Virus record (IMG/VR): IMGVR_UViG_3300036768_001032
Span: 1 to 33,022 of that record
Reading direction: 5' to 3' (one strand)
Length of the DNA stretch: 33,022 nucleotides
Source of the DNA: a virus
This document shows, piece after piece, positions 7,540 to 13,005 of the stretch (positions are counted from its first letter, which is position 1; each line of letters begins with the position of its first letter). Below the pieces are notes generated by a model. It did no database searches. It saw only the letters and a program-made list of their open reading frames with translations, and was not told the DNA's origin. Position numbers and translations under genes: made by a program.

Positions 7540-7848
7540 TTGTATGCCTCGTATACCCCCCAAACTTGCGTTTATAGCGATTATAGCAAGGGGGGGATAG
7601 AAAGATATATCAGATGTCGGGCAAAAGAGGAAGGAGTTAATCCTAATTTGGCTATTAGAATTATAAAATGCGAAAGTAGTTTCAACCCAGATGCGATTGG
7701 AGACAGCGGGTGCTCTCGGGGGCTTTGGCAGATAAATCTTTGCGTTCATAAAAACATAACAAAAGAAGAAGCTCACGATGTGATAATTTCCACCAACTGG
7801 GCTTTACCAAAACTAAAAACTAATCCTTATATATGGAGTTGCTATTGA
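7540..7848 (+). CDS. Lytic transglycosylase (SLT-type), start uncertain
   Basis: From TTG 7540 the product is 102 residues: KCESSFNP contains the catalytic Glu45, followed by GDSGCSRGLWQIN, the classic SLT/goose-lysozyme pattern. It cleaves peptidoglycan glycan strands, for entry or lysis. The frame is open upstream to 7396 and encodes a basic stretch, then the hydrophobic run CIIILAVVFLILPKIAS (7432-7482), an apparent signal peptide or membrane anchor, but that part has no ATG, GTG or TTG. The true N-terminus may therefore use a rare start (ATC/ATT), a frameshift from the 7283 gene, or reflect a base error. Six cysteines suggest disulfides and export. Confidence 0.78.
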   Translation: MYASYTPQTCVYSDYSKGGIERYIRCRAKEEGVNPNLAIRIIKCESSFNPDAIGDSGCSRGLWQINLCVHKNITKEEAHDVIISTNWALPKLKTNPYIWSCY

Positions 7849-7863
7849 AAGGAGGTGAAGAAA

Positions 7864-8034
7864 ATGTTTGATAAGATTACTAATTTTAATGTGCTCGCTC
7901 TAACAGCTGTCGGCGCTTTGGCTGGCTTTGGTCTTAACCAAATCGGAACTAATTTCTTTCAAGGATTGATTTCAATCGTGGTTGCTCTGGTAATTGCTTT
8001 TATTTACGAAAAGTTTTTGCCAGAATCTCGATAA
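7864..8034 (+). CDS. Small membrane protein, holin candidate
   Basis: 56 residues, start fixed by the strong SD AAAGGAGGTGA at 7852-7862. Two hydrophobic segments (about residues 9-25, LALTAVGALAGFGLNQI, and 34-49, GLISIVVALVIAFIYE) end in a charged tail. Small size, two membrane spans and position directly after the transglycosylase make it a holin or lysis-associated membrane protein candidate. No family signature can be stated. It is one of the most strongly SD-led genes outside the 11.8-13.5 kb operon. Confidence 0.65.
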   Translation: MFDKITNFNVLALTAVGALAGFGLNQIGTNFFQGLISIVVALVIAFIYEKFLPESR

Positions 8035-8040
8035 CGGTTA

Positions 8041-8068
8041 TTGACTTTTGAAAAAGAGGGAGTATAAT
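8041..8068 (+). promoter_or_regulatory. Consensus sigma70 promoter of ncRNA
   Basis: TTGACT at 8041-8046 and a perfect TATAAT at 8063-8068, spacer 16 bases. No start codon with an ORF of note follows closely; the transcript, expected to start at about 8075, is non-coding. Confidence 0.78.
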
Positions 8069-8159
8069 ATAATATATACTATCTAACTCGCCAAACCATT
8101 ATCGCGCTGTCGCCGGGTAGGCACAGGGAACGCTTAGTGGGGCGGACGGTTAGATGGTT

Positions 8160-8240
8160 CAGGGCGGAGATTATCCACCCTACCGGATTTCAATATTTCT
8201 ACTTTTGTAGATAATAATAAAACATCTCCGCCCTGTTTTT
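8160..8240 (+). terminator. Intrinsic terminator with large loop
   Basis: Perfect 12-bp GC-rich stem (8160-8171 with 8224-8235) directly followed by TTTTT (8236-8240). The loop is unusually long (52 bases) and holds the Cas12a-type hairpin. The nuclease gene starts 8 bases further on, so read-through would be needed to express it from this promoter. Confidence 0.75.
8195..8212 (+). repeat. Solitary type V-A (Cas12a) CRISPR repeat core
   Basis: ATTTCTACTTTTGTAGAT is identical over 18 nt to the crRNA handle form ATTTCTACTNTTGTAGAT used by Cas12a, including the TCTAC/GTAGA stem and TTTT loop. The next base upstream is T, where the common 19-nt handle has A. No second copy was seen by eye in the window. 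Confidence 0.85.
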
Positions 8241-8247
8241 ATAAATT

Positions 8248-8610
8248 ATGAACTCATACAGAAAAGGAGCTGACGCCGAAAGGCAAATAGCCAAACTCCT
8301 TAAAAAACTAACTGGCGAGGACTGGGCAAGGACTGGAATGCCCGAAAGGGGCAAATTAGTTGCCAAAGGCGACGTCAATCCTGTAAAAAAAATCGGGTTA
8401 AACAAATATATCAATCAGGACAGTTGGTATTATCAAAATTTACAGATTGATGTAAAAAAAAGACAGAACTGGGACTTGATTAGTTGGTTTAAAAAACTTA
8501 ACGATGAGACCGAGCCACCAAAGAAACCGATAATCATCGTCAGTCGCAATAATTCCGAGTGGTTCGTTTTTTTGAAGTTAGAAGATTTTTTTAAACTAAT
8601 TAAAAAATAA
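8248..8610 (+). CDS. Holliday-junction-resolvase-like PD-(D/E)XK nuclease
   Basis: 120 residues. The pattern is that of Hjc/VRR-like nucleases: N-terminal RKGADAERQIAKLLKK with Glu11, then KGDVN with Asp42, then LQIDVKKRQ with Asp68-x-Lys70. These supply the E, D and D-x-K catalytic residues. A probable role is resolving branched DNA before packaging. No SD; the ATG lies 8 bases after the U-tract of the ncRNA terminator, so its expression may depend on terminator read-through. It overlaps nothing and is followed immediately by the M23 gene (1-base gap). Confidence 0.78.
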   Translation: MNSYRKGADAERQIAKLLKKLTGEDWARTGMPERGKLVAKGDVNPVKKIGLNKYINQDSWYYQNLQIDVKKRQNWDLISWFKKLNDETEPPKKPIIIVSRNNSEWFVFLKLEDFFKLIKK

Positions 8611-8611
8611 T

Positions 8612-9442
8612 ATGCTTCCACTTAAATTTCCTTTAAGATATTACGAAGGTCAAACAATCGGAGGCAAGCCAGCTCCCGTCGGCGAGCCATTGCCAATATC
8701 AGTTATCTATAACGGCTTTTGCCAAAACGGAGCTGTATACTCTTCTATCTTTGGTATCCCTTCGCATAATGGCGTCGATTGCTCTAACGGCTTTAAAACA
8801 AAAGTTTATGCCGCCCACGAAGGCAAAGTAGTTAAAGTTTTTGACGCCAGCAATTCGCACATAACAAAAGGATACGGAGCTTATGTTTTATCTGACGTTA
8901 TAACTTTGCCACCAGACTTTCCCGTTCACCCAAACGAAGAAGTAAGAATAATGAGCGTCTATTGGCACGCATCGGAAGTATTAGTTAAAGTCGGCGACCA
9001 AGTAGACAGAGAGACGCCAGTGATTTTAGAAGGAAACACTGGAAAGATTTTAGGCAGGGAAAACTGGACGGAAGAAGACATCAAAAACGGACGAGGTAGC
9101 CACTTACACTTTGGAATTAAACTTTTAAAACCAGACGGCATAACAGTTTTAGACGAGAACAACGGCTACGGTGGCTACATCAATCCCCTTCCTTTCTTTC
9201 AATATCAATTAACTTTTAATCCTAACATTAAAACCATGAGATACATTATAGATTCACGCAATGACCAATATTTGGTCTATGACCCGCTTAAAATTGCTTT
9301 TAGCATCGGAGATGAAACCGAGCTGAAATTCTTAAAGGAAAGCGGACTAACAGGCGAGCCAGAAAGAATAAATAAACTGGATGGATATACAATTTATCCG
9401 CTTGTCAGGCAAGAAAGATTGAGAGATATTTTTAATCTTTAA
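8612..9442 (+). CDS. M23-family peptidoglycan endopeptidase
   Basis: 276 residues. The LytM/M23 zinc site is intact: His52 and Asp56 in SHNGVDCS, the catalytic His119 in VYWHAS and His164-x-His166 in GSHLHFG. A small insertion with charged residues (about 144-160) precedes the HLH motif. The last ~75 residues (from about 200) form a separate C-terminal region that may bind cell wall. It cleaves peptide cross-links in peptidoglycan and acts with the transglycosylase at 7540 and the holin candidate at 7864 as the lysis set; no signal peptide is seen, so it would need a holin or act as a virion-associated enzyme. Confidence 0.9.
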   Translation: MLPLKFPLRYYEGQTIGGKPAPVGEPLPISVIYNGFCQNGAVYSSIFGIPSHNGVDCSNGFKTKVYAAHEGKVVKVFDASNSHITKGYGAYVLSDVITLPPDFPVHPNEEVRIMSVYWHASEVLVKVGDQVDRETPVILEGNTGKILGRENWTEEDIKNGRGSHLHFGIKLLKPDGITVLDENNGYGGYINPLPFFQYQLTFNPNIKTMRYIIDSRNDQYLVYDPLKIAFSIGDETELKFLKESGLTGEPERINKLDGYTIYPLVRQERLRDIFNL

Positions 9443-9478
9443 ATAATAATTTTAACTAATAATTAACCTATAACCAAT

Positions 9479-9934
9479 ATGATACATCAAATTAGAAACA
9501 GACATACAAATGAGATAATTATAGAAACAGAAACAGAAACAGAAACACTGAAAGAAGCAATAGAAAAAAACAAAGCGAAACTTGCGAGAGCAAACCTTCA
9601 AGGAATGGACTTTCAAGGAGTAAACCTTCAAGCAGCAGACCTTGCGGGAGCAAACCTTCAAGATGCATACCTCGCAGAAGCAGACCTTCGAGGGGCAAAT
9701 CTTATGGGGGCAAACCTTCAGGACGCATACCTAACAAAAGCAGATCTTCGAGGAGCAAATCTTGCGGAAGCAAACCTTTGGAGAGCCAATCTTCAAGGGG
9801 CAAACCTTCAGGACGCAAACCTTGCGAAAGCAAACTTTAAGATGGCAAATCTCGGAGGAGCTAAAATAAAAATAACACAAAAAGAAGATTTAATTAAAAG
9901 TTTAGGAATTGTTATAAGTGAAAATGAAATTTGA
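9479..9934 (+). CDS. Pentapeptide-repeat protein
   Basis: 151 residues. After a ~38-residue charged N-terminus containing (ET)4, about 18 consecutive A(D/N)LxxAN-type pentapeptides run from about residue 39 to 132 (for example ANLQGANLQDANLAKANF), which should form a right-handed quadrilateral beta helix. At DNA level the unit is a 15-base period (GCAAACCTTCAAGG-like), with clear internal duplications. Known pentapeptide proteins include DNA mimics that protect gyrase (Qnr, MfpA); without the loops of Qnr this role cannot be claimed. The C-terminal ~20 residues are charged and non-repetitive. No SD. Confidence 0.9.
   Translation: MIHQIRNRHTNEIIIETETETETLKEAIEKNKAKLARANLQGMDFQGVNLQAADLAGANLQDAYLAEADLRGANLMGANLQDAYLTKADLRGANLAEANLWRANLQGANLQDANLAKANFKMANLGGAKIKITQKEDLIKSLGIVISENEI
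9523..9546. repeat. AGAAAC hexanucleotide repeat, four copies
   Basis: Four perfect tandem AGAAAC units inside the pentapeptide gene encode alternating Glu-Thr (four pairs). Unit length is a multiple of three, so copy-number changes would alter length without frameshifting. Confidence 0.9.
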
Positions 9935-9979
9935 AAGAGTATAAATATTTTTAATTTTGGAAATTAGGTACGAAAGAAT

Positions 9980-10591
9980 ATGCAAGAAATAAAAGCGCCA
10001 AACGAAATTGCCAATTTTAAATATACTATTTTTTTAGCAGGTAGCATTGAAATGGGAATGGCTGAAAAATGGCAAGATAAAGTTGTGCAACTATTAAAAG
10101 ACGAAGATGTGATTATTCTCAATCCTCGTCGAGATGATTGGAATAACAGCTGGGTTCAGAGCATAGAAAACCCTCAATTCAGAGAACAGGTAGAGTGGGA
10201 ATTAACAGGAATGGAATGCGCAGACATAATTTTAATGTATTTTGACCCCAAAACTAAATCGCCTATTACTTTATTAGAATTAGGTTTATTTGCAAAAAGT
10301 AAAAAGTTAATTGTAGTTTGTCCAGATGGTTTTTGGAAAAAAGGAAATGTCGATATTGTTTGTGCGAAATATGGGATTGAACAAGCGGAGACGATTGAAG
10401 AAGCAATTAAAAAGTTAAAAGAATTAAATAGACAATTTTATAACGAAAGCGAGCGACCAGAAAAGTTTTGCGATGATTGCCGACGATTAACAGGGGGAAA
10501 TTGTTTCAGGCATTCAAGCGGTTACAGGTTGGATAAAGATAAAAAAATAAACGACACCACCTATGAAAGAAACAAAACAAAAAATAAATGA
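9980..10591 (+). CDS. Nucleoside 2-deoxyribosyltransferase-like protein
   Basis: 203 residues. The N-terminal ~140 residues match the NDT-like fold: IFLAGSIEMGMAEKWQ (ligand-binding loop), ILNPRRDDW, a central QVEWELTGMECADIILMYF, and SPITLLELGLFAKSKK with the presumed catalytic Glu100. Such enzymes cleave or transfer the base of deoxynucleosides or modified nucleotides. The last ~40 residues hold a Cys/His group (FCDDCRRLTGGNCFRH) that may bind zinc. Phage copies are usually assigned to nucleotide salvage, but related folds also hydrolyse signalling nucleotides, so a counter-defence role is possible. No SD; overlaps the next gene by 29 bases. Confidence 0.82.
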   Translation: MQEIKAPNEIANFKYTIFLAGSIEMGMAEKWQDKVVQLLKDEDVIILNPRRDDWNNSWVQSIENPQFREQVEWELTGMECADIILMYFDPKTKSPITLLELGLFAKSKKLIVVCPDGFWKKGNVDIVCAKYGIEQAETIEEAIKKLKELNRQFYNESERPEKFCDDCRRLTGGNCFRHSSGYRLDKDKKINDTTYERNKTKNK

Positions 10592-10928
10592 GATACCAAT
10601 TACAAGAGAAGCATTAGTAAAAACAATTGAGTCTTTGAGTCAAATAACTTTTGAGAATCCTATACGCCCTGGAGACGCTATTTTAATTACCATCGGAAAG
10701 AAAAAATTAAAATTTAAGATTATATCTGAAAAAAAAGAAAATAATGAAGAAAAACTAATCAAAGCATTTTTAAAAAAGAACAAAATATATTGTCGCTGTG
10801 GCGAGCAAATGATACCCGAGGTTTTTAGCCATACAATAATTTATTCTTGTCCAAAAGTTAGATTATGGAATTTTTGGAATCATAGCATAAGTCCAGTTTT
10901 CCTTAAAAACTCTTTACGAAGCCTTTAA
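10563..10928 (+). CDS. Unknown 121-aa protein with cysteine motif
   Basis: The ATG at 10563 overlaps the end of the deoxyribosyltransferase-like gene. The first ~60 residues resemble a small beta domain (RPGDAILITIGKKKLKFKII); residues about 75-100 contain YCRCGEQM and a later Cys in YSCPK, a possible zinc ribbon. The tail (WNFWNHSISPVFLKN) is aromatic. No family recognised. No SD. Confidence 0.6.
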   Translation: MKETKQKINEIPITREALVKTIESLSQITFENPIRPGDAILITIGKKKLKFKIISEKKENNEEKLIKAFLKKNKIYCRCGEQMIPEVFSHTIIYSCPKVRLWNFWNHSISPVFLKNSLRSL

Positions 10929-10935
10929 ACTTTTT

Positions 10936-11118
10936 ATGCCAAACAAGAATAAAGAAAAAATCAAAAAATTAATCAATAAAATTCTAAAGCAGGTTCACCC
11001 ATTATATAACCCGAACGGCGAATTATCTATGGAATTAGCCGAAGAATTAGCCAAAAAAATTTTAGAAAATAGAAGTAACACTTGTGATACTCAAAAACAA
11101 ATAGGTAACACTTTTTAA
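10936..11118 (+). CDS. Unknown 60-aa basic helical protein
   Basis: 60 residues, Lys-rich N-terminus (MPNKNKEKIKKLINKILKQV) and a second helix (MELAEELAKKILE). No SD and no motif. It is the last gene before the large non-coding control region. Its short length leaves some doubt. Confidence 0.5.
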   Translation: MPNKNKEKIKKLINKILKQVHPLYNPNGELSMELAEELAKKILENRSNTCDTQKQIGNTF

Positions 11119-11138
11119 CTTTTTTGATACTTTAAATC

Positions 11139-11166
11139 TTGATTTTTTAAAAAAATATCTTATAAT
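11139..11166 (+). promoter_or_regulatory. Promoter of the anti-SD RNA
   Basis: TTGATT at 11139-11144 and perfect TATAAT at 11161-11166, spacer 16 bases. The expected start is 11172-11173, exactly the first base of the ACAACAA stem of the first hairpin, which supports a designed small RNA and not a leader for a coding gene. Confidence 0.78.
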
Positions 11167-11172
11167 AAGAAT

Positions 11173-11381
11173 ACAACAATCACCTCCTTTTTGTTGTTGT
11201 GTTCTTTCCCGGGGATGGTCTTATGACCTTCCCCGGAAAGGGACATAAGTTTATGAATATATATCAGCAAAACGCTAAAATTCAAAAGCTGTATAATGAT
11301 CTCCACAGTGAGGTCATTAGACATCTTTTGGATGTTTTGCTGATACCAAAAAGGCTCGCATTTTTTGCGAGCTCTTTTTGG
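11173..11381 (+). ncRNA. Small RNA with anti-Shine-Dalgarno apical loop
   Basis: A ~209-nt RNA inferred from a promoter and a terminator. Hairpin 1: ACAACAA 11173-11179 with TTGTTGT 11191-11197; its 11-nt loop TCACCTCCTTT (11180-11190) is the anti-SD of 16S rRNA. Hairpin 2: 11204-11240, CTTTCC/GGAAAG, GGGGA/TCCCC and GGTC/GACC with TTAT loop. Hairpin 3: 12 bp TATCAGCAAAAC 11262-11273 with GTTTTGCTGATA 11334-11345, then CAAAAG/CTTTTG (11283-11288/11325-11330), then a 9-bp stem AATGATCTC/GAGGTCATT (11295-11303/11310-11318). Hairpin 4 is the terminator. The 14 nt ATCACCTCCTTTTT (11179-11192) are perfectly complementary to the ribosome site of the 12648 gene and 10-12 nt to five others. No significant ORF. 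Confidence 0.75.
11346..11381 (+). terminator. Terminator of the anti-SD RNA (possibly bidirectional)
   Basis: CTCGCA 11355-11360 pairs with TGCGAG 11366-11371; the stem extends through G-C and an outer CCAAAAAG/CTTTTTGG (11346-11353/11374-11381) with one bulged T. A T-run 11375-11379 ends the + strand stem; the A-run at 11348-11352 gives the same on the other strand. Confidence 0.75.
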
Positions 11382-11390
11382 TTGCACAAT

Positions 11391-11565
11391 TGACAACAAG
11401 AGAGTAGCTTTTGGGCAATCTACTATAAAACTTTGTCCAGTAAATAGCCAAAAACTTTGGCGAAGTGCATTAAGGTGCTGATGCGAAAGCACGGAAAAAG
11501 GGTTGACCCCTCCCTCCGTGCCATCTAATCAGCATCGTAATGCATACCATCATTTCTTGTTGTCA
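11391..11565. other. 175-bp foldback element with nested stems
   Basis: Outer 11-bp inverted repeat TGACAACAAGA 11391-11401 with TCTTGTTGTCA 11555-11565. Inside: AGTAG/CTACT (11403-11407/11420-11424), GCCAAA/TTTGGC (11447-11452/11456-11461), then a long rod of TGCATTA/TAATGCA (11466-11472/11538-11544), TGCTGAT/ATCAGCA (11476-11482/11528-11534), GCACGGA/TCCGTGC (11489-11495/11515-11521) and GGG/CCC (11500-11502/11507-11509). It could be a structured RNA, a replication origin structure or a small mobile foldback. No clear promoter or ORF belongs to it. Confidence 0.72.
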
Positions 11566-11669
11566 TACATATTTCAAATTGAATTGCCTTTCTATTGATG
11601 TTAGTAGGTAAAAGGGGAGGAATTGTTTTTTATATATTATCACTTATTTTTTAAAAAATCAATAGTAGC

Positions 11670-11710
11670 TTTGTTCGTATTTTGTTCGGTTGGGGATAAC
11701 TTGGGGATAA
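11670..11710. repeat. 11-bp-phased iterons / operator array
   Basis: TTTGTTCG occurs at 11670-11677 and 11681-11688; TTGGGGATAA occurs at 11690-11699 and 11701-11710; both pairs have 11-base spacing, about one helical turn. TTATCCCCAA, the complement, resembles a DnaA-box variant. The array ends 17 bases before the -35 of the early promoter at 11728, so it may be an operator, an origin, or both. Confidence 0.72.
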
Positions 11711-11727
11711 ATCGGGGTTTTATGCTC

Positions 11728-11756
11728 TTGATTTTTTAAAAATAATAATATATAAT
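11728..11756 (+). promoter_or_regulatory. Early operon promoter
   Basis: TTGATT at 11728-11733 and TATAAT at 11751-11756 with the ideal 17-base spacer. Start expected near 11763, giving a ~45-nt leader that contains the strong SD of the first gene at 11808. The phased repeats lie just upstream. Confidence 0.78.
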
Positions 11757-11807
11757 GTAATTGAAAGTAAAATAATAAAAAAAACAAAAGAAAGGAGGTG
11801 ATAAAAA

Positions 11808-12122
11808 ATGAAAAACAAAGAACAAAAAATAAAATTAAATTTAGGCAAAGTCGTAATAACCACCGGGGCTTTAACTTTTGCGAGAGGTTCGTATGATTGC
11901 GCCGGTTTAGTTCCTGCCGAGCTAATTGAAAAAATTTTAAACAGACATCGCAACGGCGACTGGGGCGACATTAGCGAAGAAGAAAAAAGAAATAACGAAA
12001 TTGCTTTAGAAACAGGAGAAAGAATAATCAGCGTCTATAAAATTAACGACTATACTAAAATATGGGTCATTACGGAAGGCGACAGATCAACAACAACGGT
12101 TTTATTAGCAGACGAATATTAA
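11808..12122 (+). CDS. Widespread small conserved protein (plasmid/phage-type), 104 aa
   Basis: First gene of the early operon, SD AAAGGAGGTGAT at 11791-11802. The sequence pattern LGKVVITTGAL, then ILNRHRNGDWGDI, a central N-x-x-AL-x-x-G-x-R-I-x-S-x-Y, and VITEGDRSTTTVLLADEY is that of a family common on bacterial chromosomes and plasmids, usually annotated as hypothetical or plasmid-related. Its biochemical role is not established to my knowledge. The full length is present. The leader SD is perfectly complementary over 12 bases to the loop region of the RNA at 11173. Confidence 0.85.
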   Translation: MKNKEQKIKLNLGKVVITTGALTFARGSYDCAGLVPAELIEKILNRHRNGDWGDISEEEKRNNEIALETGERIISVYKINDYTKIWVITEGDRSTTTVLLADEY

Positions 12123-12134
12123 AGTTTTTTTATG

Positions 12135-12161
12135 GCTTGCTTCTTAAAACGAGAAGCAAGC
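12135..12161. other. Intergenic hairpin in early operon
   Basis: GCTTGCTTCT 12135-12144 pairs with AGAAGCAAGC 12152-12161; flanking AAAGTTT 12121-12127 and AAACTTT further out (about 12170-12176) can extend it. No T-run follows. It separates the 11808 and 12205 genes and ends ~27 bases before the next SD. Confidence 0.75.
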
Positions 12162-12204
12162 AATAAGGAAACTTTAAAATTTAAAAGGAAGGAGGTGATT
12201 AAAA

Positions 12205-12615
12205 ATGAAAAACGCAACAACACAAATACCCGAAAATTTTGAATTATTGGCAGAGGTGGCGAGAAATTTTGAAAACGCAGACGAGTTTATTGAATTTATT
12301 GAAAAAGACATTTTAGACAGAAAAGTTTTGCCGCCGCTGGGCGTAAGAAATGCACCATCGGAAATTGCAGATAAAATTATACAGCTAAAAAAAATTATCG
12401 GTGGCTACTTTACAAAAAAAAATAGAGCAGCAACAGAAAAGGAGGCTTACGAGGCATTTTTAAAGGCAAAAGAAGAGGGCAGGGGCTGGGCGAGAGGAAG
12501 AAGTTTTAAGAACCCATCAATACGATTGCGAGCTATAGCGGAAGCAACACGTGTTGACGATATCGGACTTGATAAAGAGCAACTTATCAATTTTTACAAC
12601 AAAATAAAAAAATAA
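12205..12615 (+). CDS. Unknown 136-aa early protein
   Basis: Start fixed by AAGGAGGTGATT at 12189-12200. Predicted largely helical; residues 9-35 are acidic (LLAEVARNFENADEFIEFIE), while residues about 85-115 are basic (GRGWARGRSFKNPSIRLRAI), suggesting nucleic-acid contact. No recognised domain. It is part of the run of small, strongly SD-led genes. Confidence 0.75.
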   Translation: MKNATTQIPENFELLAEVARNFENADEFIEFIEKDILDRKVLPPLGVRNAPSEIADKIIQLKKIIGGYFTKKNRAATEKEAYEAFLKAKEEGRGWARGRSFKNPSIRLRAIAEATRVDDIGLDKEQLINFYNKIKK

Positions 12616-12647
12616 AAAATAATATTTAAAAAAGGAGGTGATAAAAA

Positions 12648-12794
12648 ATGAGCTATAAAATTAATGTTTGGAGGCAAAAAAAAGAAGAACAGGAAAAAGA
12701 AGCAACGAAGCAGGCAATTATTGATGTCATCACATATATCGTTATCGGTTATCTCATCTGGCACTGGATTTTTACTTCTTTTGTTTGCCGATAA
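12648..12794 (+). CDS. 48-aa early membrane protein
   Basis: Strong SD AAAGGAGGTGAT at 12631-12642, 5 bases from ATG. Basic/acidic helical N-terminus (WRQKKEEQEKEATKQAI) and one membrane span, about residues 25-45 (DVITYIVIGYLIWHWIFTSF). Early single-span phage proteins of this size are often host-takeover or superinfection-exclusion factors; the function here is unknown. Its ribosome site has the longest match (14 bases) to the anti-SD RNA. Confidence 0.72.
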   Translation: MSYKINVWRQKKEEQEKEATKQAIIDVITYIVIGYLIWHWIFTSFVCR

Positions 12795-12824
12795 AATTTA
12801 AAAAAGAAAGGAGGTGAAATTAAA

Positions 12825-12995
12825 ATGAGGTACTTTTGTGAAATTTGCGGTGAAATTTACAAGCCGGACAAAATAGAAACAGATTTGCTGGTATGTCCGT
12901 ATTGCGGTGATTATGTACACGAAGTTGATGACGATATAACGGAAGACGAGCTATTTGAGATTTTGACAGGTTCTAAAACCGGCGATAACAATTAA
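12825..12995 (+). CDS. 56-aa zinc-ribbon protein
   Basis: SD AAAGGAGGTGA at 12808-12818. Two C-x2-C knuckles (FCEICGE and VCPYCGD, residues 5-8 and 24-27) 16 residues apart form a rubredoxin-like or zinc-ribbon fold, followed by an acidic tail (EVDDDITEDELFEIL). The acidic tail suggests a protein-binding or DNA-mimic role, perhaps with transcription machinery; this is inference. Confidence 0.78.
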   Translation: MRYFCEICGEIYKPDKIETDLLVCPYCGDYVHEVDDDITEDELFEILTGSKTGDNN

Positions 12996-13005
12996 AAACA
13001 AAAAA

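Larger units (their letters stand above)
8075..8240 (+). ncRNA. Structured RNA carrying a Cas12a repeat hairpin (RNA anti-CRISPR candidate)
   Basis: The RNA is bounded by the promoter at 8041-8068 and a U-tract at 8236-8240. 5-prime domain: TCTAAC 8082-8087 with GTTAGA 8149-8154, and CGCC 8089-8092 with GGCG 8141-8144, enclosing a hairpin CTGT/ACAG (8107-8110/8123-8126) and GCC/GGC (8112-8114/8120-8122) with loop GGGTA; this loop region (GGTAGG) could pair with CCTACC at 8179-8184 as a pseudoknot. 3-prime domain: a 12-bp stem CAGGGCGGAGAT 8160-8171 with ATCTCCGCCCTG 8224-8235, whose 52-base loop contains the sequence ATTTCTACTTTTGTAGAT (8195-8212), matching the core of type V-A CRISPR repeats. 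Single repeat, no array, no cas gene. Boundaries and function are inferred. Confidence 0.72.

Noticed and set aside
8154-8210. 18-codon ORF (ATG 8154 to TAG 8208-8210) inside the Cas12a-repeat RNA
   Set aside because: No ribosome site, very short, and it runs through the stem sequences that explain the region better as RNA.
8195-8212. A CRISPR array
   Set aside because: Only one repeat copy, no spacers and no cas genes; reported as a solitary repeat instead.
11180-11192. Minus-strand AAAAAGGAGGTGA as an SD for a reverse gene
   Set aside because: The only close start (TTG) leads to about ten codons before a stop; no reverse gene exists in the window.
11160-11492. Minus-strand ORF across the control region, and a plus-strand ORF at 11199-11393
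   Set aside because: Both follow the inverted repeats, lack starts with ribosome sites and have no protein-like composition; the hairpins explain the open frames.
11598-11735. Small hydrophobic ORFs near 11598 and 11623
   Set aside because: Poor ribosome-site spacing and they overlap the iterons and promoter.
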